This document shows positions 59,371 to 64,000 of a stretch of 64,000 nucleotides of DNA, piece after piece (position 1 is the stretch's first letter; every line of letters begins with the position of its first letter). The notes beneath the pieces are model-generated. The model was not told where the DNA came from. It worked only from the letters and a program-made list of their open reading frames with translations, and made no database searches. The position numbers were made by a program, and so were the translations under genes. This DNA is from Flavobacterium sp. UBA7680 (GTDB lineage: Bacteria > Bacteroidota > Bacteroidia > Flavobacteriales > Flavobacteriaceae): NCBI RefSeq assembly GCF_002482975.1, contig NZ_DLHA01000059.1:1-64000 (forward strand), written 5' to 3'.

Positions 59371-59886
59371 TCATTCTATTTTTGTCAATTTTATACTGTC
59401 TGTAGCATTTCTAAAACCATAAAGATAGCCATTTTTGATTTTGTATTCTGTAGAGTCAGTTGTTAAGTAAATCTCTTCTTTTTCAATAAATTTGCCATCT
59501 AAAAAACTAGTTGAAGATCCTGGATTAGTACTTTCGCTAATGCTGAAAGTTTTATCAATTTTCGAATGTGTAATTTCGTAGGTTGTATCTTGTAAATTAA
59601 ATTCCCAGCTTTCGAATCTTTCATTTTTATATCTGGTAATGCCTTTAGCGAATAAATAATGCATTAGTATTCCCGCAATTACTGCATTAATTAAAAATAA
59701 CGAAACGAATTTCCGATTTAAGAAAAATAGAATTAATGCAATTACTAAGTTTAATACAACCACAGAAGGAACAAGTATTAATTCTGCAATGGAAATACTT
59801 GGATCTGGATTCATTTGTTTAACCCAAAGCCAAATAATTATAAAGTCAAAAATTGAAAGCAATAGTATTCTAATTCCAAATTTCAT
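59371..59886 (-). CDS. Hypothetical membrane protein
   Basis: A 171-residue protein with three N-terminal transmembrane helices (about 4-22, 32-55 and 60-80) and a soluble C-terminal part with NLQDTTYEITHSKIDKTFS. No family recognised. Same strand and style as its neighbours. Confidence 0.65.
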   Translation of the reverse strand: MKFGIRILLLSIFDFIIIWLWVKQMNPDPSISIAELILVPSVVVLNLVIALILFFLNRKFVSLFLINAVIAGILMHYLFAKGITRYKNERFESWEFNLQDTTYEITHSKIDKTFSISESTNPGSSTSFLDGKFIEKEEIYLTTDSTEYKIKNGYLYGFRNATDSIKLTKIE

Positions 59887-59940
59887 TAGTAATTTATTAG
59901 CTGTTTTTTGATTTCGAAACTAAATTCCTCCGAGGATTCT

Positions 59941-60234
59941 TTATTCTAAAAAAGAATCAAAATACAAAAACATTTTGCCTAAATATATTAAACTAAGAAT
60001 AAGAAAAACGAAAGAAAAAATTAAATAACCTTTATTTTTAAAAACTCTAAGAAATGCAAAAAACAGATATCCAAAAATAATGCTAGTGACAATATATAGC
60101 ATTTTTAAGAATCCTATTCCATCTTCGTCAACCACTATATATGGTTCCTCGTTGATAGTATATGGAGTGATAAAATAGCTGAGAATTAAAAGAAAAAGTC
60201 CAATAAAAAATAATATTCGTATTATGATTTTCAT
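59941..60234 (-). CDS. Hypothetical small membrane protein
   Basis: A 97-residue protein with three transmembrane helices (about 4-23, 45-63 and 71-90) and a short acidic loop (EEPYIVVDEDG). No family recognised. Confidence 0.62.
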   Translation of the reverse strand: MKIIIRILFFIGLFLLILSYFITPYTINEEPYIVVDEDGIGFLKMLYIVTSIIFGYLFFAFLRVFKNKGYLIFSFVFLILSLIYLGKMFLYFDSFLE

Positions 60235-60261
60235 AGTATTTAATTGGGATTATCTTTTGAT

Positions 60262-60336
60262 AACAAGAGCGTCACGCTTGTGCCAATAGAGTTTCAGCTT
60301 GTGTTCATGAGAGTGCGATGCCTGTACTAGTAAAAT
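60262..60336. repeat. Degenerate REP pair of the RAYT family
   Basis: AACAAGAGCGTCACGCTTGT and GCC resemble the GAGCGTCCCGCTCGTGCC unit at 21462-21480, and TGTGTTCATGAGAGTGCGATG then CCTGTACTAG matches the left unit at 21346-21374 with several changes. The two parts are about 20 bp apart. Confidence 0.5.
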
Positions 60337-60355
60337 AAAGTGTGACTTTTTATAT

Positions 60356-60895
60356 TCATTTAGTCCAAAAATTTTTTATTGTATTGAATTGTTCTTCGTT
60401 ATCTCCTCCATTTTCATATTTATATAGGTTATCCCAATAAATTATTCCTCCAATTTTAATGAATACTTTGTAATATCCTTTTGCAAGACTGCTGATATTT
60501 ATGCTAAAATTCTTTGAGGATTGCTTGTTAGAAGAAAAAATTGAATGCGAGATAATTGATTGTTCGCTGTATAAATTTGTATTCAAAATATTGTTGAAAT
60601 TTACATCTTGATAAATTTTTTCAGGATTTGCTGATACTAACCATACATCTGTAACATTTTCTTGTGCTAAAATGTTAACGGATTCATTTACGGGATTAGG
60701 ATAAATTAAAAACTTGTTATTTGTTAAAATATTCGGGTTCCCGAATTGTAACTGTAACTCTGAATCGTCAGAGGTTTCTCTAAGATTAATCCCTGTGATT
60801 AAATTTATAGAAGTTTTGTCAGTTTGAGTATCAGTTTTGTCATTGTTACAGCTTATTGCCAAAATAGAGATAAGAATAAAAAGTTTTTTCTTCAT
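60356..60895 (-). CDS. Lipoprotein with a domain resembling a T9SS type A sorting domain
   Basis: A 179-residue lipoprotein with lipobox LAISC (Cys16). Residues ~60-165 hold FLIYPNPVNESVNIL and SINISSLAKGYYKVFIK, which match the two most conserved blocks of the type IX secretion type A C-terminal domain (YPNP and LAxGxYxV). Here the domain is in a lipoprotein and is followed by about 20 further residues, so it is unlikely to be a normal cleaved sorting signal. No catalytic domain is present. Confidence 0.7.
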   Translation of the reverse strand: MKKKLFILISILAISCNNDKTDTQTDKTSINLITGINLRETSDDSELQLQFGNPNILTNNKFLIYPNPVNESVNILAQENVTDVWLVSANPEKIYQDVNFNNILNTNLYSEQSIISHSIFSSNKQSSKNFSINISSLAKGYYKVFIKIGGIIYWDNLYKYENGGDNEEQFNTIKNFWTK

Positions 60896-61112
60896 AATTG
60901 ATTTATTTCAAGATTATACAAAGAACATACTTTTACTTTTTATAATCAACAAACGTTATTATGTTTTTGGGTGATAATAAAAACTATTGAATTTCTATTT
61001 TAAGCATTAATTATTGACAAATCCTGCGGTTACTTTGCGTGGGCTTCGACTTCGCTCAGCCTGACAGATGTTTAGATATTTAAAAATTGTGGAAACTTTT
61101 TGGAACATGGAA
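60896..61112. other. Intergenic stretch, no gene seen
   Basis: Contains a GGCTTCGACTTCGCTCAGCC word followed by TGACAG (about 61040-61066), relative of the one at 23142-23164, and otherwise AT-rich sequence. Confidence 0.5.
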
Positions 61113-61889
61113 TTATTTTAAAATTTTCGCAACTTCAAAATGCATACCGTCTCTTCTTGTAAAATGTCCGCCCCAATAAAAACCATTTGCATTTGCAATT
61201 TCGACTAATTCTCGAACGCATCCTTTTTGTCCCACTAAAGCAGGAACTGCGCCTAGTTTGTTCCAGTTGTAATTTATGTCGAATGCTGTGCCAAATGCAT
61301 GATTACTTAAAGTTGTTCGACTTCCTCTAATAAATCGCGGATTGTATGAGCCTTCCCAAGTTAAAACATGGTGAAGTAGTTTATTTTTATCCCATTCTGC
61401 CCAAAGATTTATTAATTGTTTTTCGGCTTTTTTATGAAAGTAAACAGTGTCTGTACCTTTAATTTTTATGAGCTGCGGAATTTTGATTTTTATAATATTT
61501 TCTTTATCCCAATTATTGGTAATTATAATATTTTCGGGATTATCCGGTAAAGGAGCAGATTTAAATTTTAGTTCTCCAAATATTTTTTGTTTATCCGCAT
61601 TTGAAACAATAGGCTCAAAATTTGGTTTTGGAGGAAAACTGTCATTCGTAATGTTTTGTTCATCATCTACAACGACTCCAAAACCGAGTAACATAGCGGC
61701 TCCAATCGTAAAATTTCCCACTTTACCGTCTGGGTTTAGATTGTGTGCCTTTTGAAATTCTTTGGTCGAAAAATCCAGAGCTTCATCAAAAACTCCAGAT
61801 GCAGTTCCTTTATACAATCCTAAACCGGTTAAAAAAAACTGCCATTTTTTAACGTCATTTCCTGTTGAGCCAATTTTTATAAGTTTCAT
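61113..61889 (-). CDS. Peptidoglycan-binding plus M15-type peptidase
   Basis: A 258-residue protein. A PG_binding_1 domain (about 1-70: IGSTGNDVKKWQFFLTGLGL, then FDEALDFSTKEFQKAHNLNPDGKVG) is followed by an M15 D,D-peptidase domain whose zinc-type residues are His197 and Asp204 in SNHAFGTAFDIN and His250 in RDGMHFE. Such enzymes cleave D-Ala-containing peptide crosslinks. No signal peptide is visible, a pattern also seen in phage endolysins and in T6SS or contractile-device effectors, but no phage genes are nearby. Export route unknown. Confidence 0.85.
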   Translation of the reverse strand: MKLIKIGSTGNDVKKWQFFLTGLGLYKGTASGVFDEALDFSTKEFQKAHNLNPDGKVGNFTIGAAMLLGFGVVVDDEQNITNDSFPPKPNFEPIVSNADKQKIFGELKFKSAPLPDNPENIIITNNWDKENIIKIKIPQLIKIKGTDTVYFHKKAEKQLINLWAEWDKNKLLHHVLTWEGSYNPRFIRGSRTTLSNHAFGTAFDINYNWNKLGAVPALVGQKGCVRELVEIANANGFYWGGHFTRRDGMHFEVAKILK

Positions 61890-62246
61890 GTCTTTAAATT
61901 GAATTATTAGTTAATATAAATTTTATCAAGTATTTGGCGAGATAGTTTATTTATTGTGGAGAAGACTAATATTTCTATTTTTTGGCAAATAGTAGTAACG
62001 AAGATTTATGTTTCTATAAATCAAGAAGATAAGTCAAAAATACTTATATCTTTTTAATTGTAATCGAGTATTTTTACCTGTTTATCAAGTGGTTATGTTT
62101 TTAATAGTTCAATTTTTTAAATTCCAAATTCTATTTTTTTAACGCAAAGAACGCAAGATTTTTTTTGCTTCTTTGAGCGTTTTAAGTTCGCAAAGCTTTG
62201 AGGTTAAATTTTAATCTAAAATCTAAAGTCAGAAATCTACAATAAA
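61890..62246. other. Intergenic region with an 'aacgcaaagaacgcaag' repeat
   Basis: About 350 bp with no supported gene. The part at 62139-62210 holds AACGCAAAGAACGCAAG and GAGCGTTTTAAGTTCGCAAAG words, the complement of motifs near 31915-31980. An upstream control region for the M15 gene is likely near 61890-62000, but I see no clear consensus. Confidence 0.5.
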
Positions 62247-62275
62247 AAAATCCCGCTTCAATTAAGAAACGGGAC
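62247..62275 (-). terminator. Rho-independent terminator after lysA
   Basis: On the minus strand CCCGTTTC pairs with GAAGCGGG (one G-T pair), followed by ATTTTTTT. Confidence 0.8.
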
Positions 62276-62302
62276 TTCGGTGATATTCTCTTTTTTTTTA
62301 TT

Positions 62303-63526
62303 TTAAACTGTTGCAGCAACTTCTTGCGGTAACGGAATTTGATTTTTAAGTAAATCTTCGAATGTTTCGTGTGCACGAATCAAGATTCCTTGTCCGTTCA
62401 TCCAAAGAACTTCGGCTGGTTTGTATCTTGAATTGTAGTTCGAAGACATTGAGAAACAATATGCTCCGGCATTTCTGAAAGCAAGAATATCGCCTTCTGT
62501 AATTTCAGAGATTCTGCGGTTGTTGGCAAAAGTATCAGTTTCGCAAATGTAACCTACAACAGAGTAAAAACGCTCTTTTCCTTTTGGGTTTGAGATGTTT
62601 TCGATATAATGTTGTGAACCGTAAAACATTGGACGGATTAAGTGGTTGAAACCACTGTCGATTCCGGCGAAAACTGTTGATGTTGTTTGTTTTACTACGT
62701 TTACTTTTGCTAAGAAGAAACCTGCTTCACTCACAAGGAATTTTCCTGGTTCGAAAATCAAGGTTAAATCTCTGCCATATTCTGCACAGAAAGAATTGAA
62801 TCTTTTTGATAATTTTTTACCTAATTCTTCGATGTCGGTTTCGATATCGTCTTTTTTGTAAGGCACTTTGAATCCGCTTCCGAAATCTAAGAATTGTAAA
62901 TCTTTGAAGTGTTTTGCAGTATCGAACAAAATTTCGGCAGCATACAAGAATACTTCGATATCTAAAATATCAGATCCTGTGTGCATGTGAATTCCAACAA
63001 TGCTCATTTTTGTATTTTCAACAATTCGCAATATATGCGGAATCTGGTGAACAGAAATTCCGAATTTACTATCGATATGTCCTACTGAAATATTAGCATT
63101 TCCGCCCGCCATTACGTGTGGATTGATACGAATACATACTGGAATATGGGGATGTTTTGTTCCGAATTGCTCTAAAATAGATAAATTGTCGATATTGATT
63201 TGTACACCCATTGCGGCAACTTCTTCGATTTCTTCTAGAGAAACTCCGTTTGGTGTAAAGAAAATTCTTTCGGGTTCATAGCCAGCGTGAAGTCCTAACT
63301 GAACTTCCTGAATTGATACAGTATCTAAACCAGACCCCATGTTCTTTAATAACTGAAGAATCGCAACGTTTGACAATGCCTTCATGGCGTAATTAACTCT
63401 TAAGTTTTCTACCTTAGAGAAAGCTTTAGTTAACCTATTGTACTGAGATTGGATTTTTTCGGCATCATAAACATATAATGGACTTCCAAATTGGTCTGCT
63501 AACTGCAGTAAATCTTTTGCTTGCAT
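62303..63526 (-). CDS. lysA: Diaminopimelate decarboxylase LysA
   Basis: A 407-residue fold-type III PLP enzyme that converts meso-diaminopimelate to lysine, the last step of the pathway. The PLP lysine is Lys49 in NYAMKALSN, the glycine-rich phosphate loop is FLDFGSGFKVPY, and the second active-site Cys is in GYICETDTF. It has a strong promoter (63544-63573) and its own terminator, so it forms a single-gene unit. Confidence 0.95.
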   Translation of the reverse strand: MQAKDLLQLADQFGSPLYVYDAEKIQSQYNRLTKAFSKVENLRVNYAMKALSNVAILQLLKNMGSGLDTVSIQEVQLGLHAGYEPERIFFTPNGVSLEEIEEVAAMGVQINIDNLSILEQFGTKHPHIPVCIRINPHVMAGGNANISVGHIDSKFGISVHQIPHILRIVENTKMSIVGIHMHTGSDILDIEVFLYAAEILFDTAKHFKDLQFLDFGSGFKVPYKKDDIETDIEELGKKLSKRFNSFCAEYGRDLTLIFEPGKFLVSEAGFFLAKVNVVKQTTSTVFAGIDSGFNHLIRPMFYGSQHYIENISNPKGKERFYSVVGYICETDTFANNRRISEITEGDILAFRNAGAYCFSMSSNYNSRYKPAEVLWMNGQGILIRAHETFEDLLKNQIPLPQEVAATV

Positions 63527-63543
63527 TTTTAAATCATTTTGGG

Positions 63544-63573
63544 CAAAGTTATTACACTTTTAACTATCTGCAA
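63544..63573 (-). promoter_or_regulatory. Promoter of lysA
   Basis: On the minus strand TTG (plus 63571-63573), exactly 19 bp, then TAACTTTG (plus 63544-63551): a full match to the Bacteroidota -33/-7 consensus. The -7 box is 17 bp from the ATG, so the leader is very short. Confidence 0.7.
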
Positions 63574-63659
63574 ATTATTTATAGAAAAATAACAAATTGT
63601 AACAAATTGTTTGTTTTTAAACAAAAAGTACTTTATTTCGGATTTTTATAAAAAAATTA

Positions 63660-63765
63660 GCCGCCAATTGTACGGATCAATTGGATAAATAAAGATTTAA
63701 AATAAAGATAAAAAAATCCGCATAAATCTGTTTAATCTATTAAATCCGCGGGCTAAATTTAAAAA
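63660..63765. repeat. Dispersed repeat fragments
   Basis: Includes GCCGCCAATTGTACGG with CAATTGG, and AAAAATCCGCATAAATCTG with TTTAATCTATTAAATCCGC, in the style of the elements at 7313-7465 and 27155-27366. Confidence 0.45.
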
Positions 63766-63767
63766 CA

Positions 63768-63797
63768 AAACCCCTGAATATAAATTCAAGGGTTTGT
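63768..63797 (-). terminator. Rho-independent terminator after gltD
   Basis: On the minus strand AAACCCTTGAAT pairs with ATTCAGGGGTTT (one T-G pair) and runs into TTGTTTTTA. It lies about 97 bp beyond the gltD stop; a further repeat of the 'cttagaaccttagcatc' family is in between (63848-63885). Confidence 0.65.
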
Positions 63798-63893
63798 TAG
63801 TAGTTATGTTGTTTATTGGAATAAAGATTTAATAAAATGCAAGGAAAAAAACTTAGAACCTTAGCATCTCAGTATCTTAGAATCTATAAAAAA

Positions 63894-64000
63894 TTATAAA
63901 CTCGGTAAATCTCCTCTTCCTTTAGTAGGCAGGTTGGTAGAGCCCATTAAGAACAAATCTACCTCTCTTGCTGCTTCGCGACCTTCTGAAATAGCCCACA
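63894..64000 (-). CDS. gltD: Glutamate synthase small subunit, 3' end only
   Basis: The last 34 codons read WAISEGREAAREVDLFLMGS, then TNLPTKGRGDLPSL and TAA (63894-63896). The EGREAAR-VDL-LMGS-LP ending is typical of the GltD flavoprotein subunit of NADPH-glutamate synthase, which supplies electrons for glutamate formation from glutamine and 2-oxoglutarate. The start and most of the gene lie outside the window to the right. Too short for the usual ORF cut-off, but the match is clear. Confidence 0.8.
   Translation of the reverse strand, partial: WAISEGREAAREVDLFLMGSTNLPTKGRGDLPSL

Noticed and set aside
61113..61889. Prophage remnant around the M15 peptidase
   Set aside because: Neighbours are a lipoprotein gene and lysA; no structural, integrase, holin or att-like repeats are seen.

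Overview
The window reads as chromosomal DNA of a Flavobacterium-like member of the Bacteroidota. The evidence is low GC, genes without clear Shine-Dalgarno sequences, promoters of the TTG/TAnnTTTG type, many short lipoproteins with an SC or NC lipobox, family-typical genes (RibBA, DUF4349, AmpG/GHL10), and dense AT-rich dispersed inverted repeats. It is mainly ordinary core genome. I see no prophage, CRISPR array, IS element or rRNA operon. The only mobile-type gene is a REP-associated tyrosine transposase at 21491-22039.

Layout. 148-7197 (minus): thioesterase, RibBA, LptF/G permease, LolA, FtsK, diacylglycerol kinase and thiol peroxidase, closely packed. 7547-9084 (minus): a redox block of a small conserved protein, a thioredoxin and a 2-Cys peroxiredoxin, separated by repeats. 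9211-16921 (minus): a probable peptidoglycan recycling cluster with a GH3 NagZ-like hexosaminidase, an AmpG-like permease, a GHL10/DigH-like hydrolase and AnmK, plus three small genes. 17168-21282 (plus): esterase-TPR protein, LemA, DUF3137 and two unknown proteins. 21346-23083: REP palindromes around the RAYT gene, a small Cys/Gly-rich ORF between direct repeats, and a Flavo-1-like RNA. 23235-34192: MscS channel, FAD/Fe-S oxidoreductase, amino acid permease, a PLP-dependent sulfur amino acid enzyme divergent from an Lrp regulator, dihydrolipoyl dehydrogenase and a lipocalin. 34248-46551: DoxX, DUF4349, PabB, TilS, DsbD, AmtB, a Gfo/Idh oxidoreductase and a ComM-type ATPase. 46699-53320 (minus): ABC-F protein, small enzymes, a second esterase, and an ArsR-AHSA1-AHSA1 operon with a twin-palindrome promoter. 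53463-60895 (minus): a run of small lipoproteins and membrane proteins, including a DUF2314 gene broken by a single amber codon. 61113-64000 (minus): PG-binding/M15 peptidase, LysA, and the 3' end of gltD.

The observations most worth checking are: the DUF2314 gene with TAG where a conserved Trp is expected (54890-55378); the RAYT/REP locus; the 15-bp direct repeats around a Cys/Gly-rich ORF or structured RNA (22463-22596); three dispersed Flavo-1-like elements; the peptidoglycan recycling cluster; the ArsR operator architecture; and the RibBA protein whose GTP cyclohydrolase II half has lost all three zinc cysteines. No clearly new defence or biosynthetic system is visible. Function calls come from reading motifs only; no database search was run.
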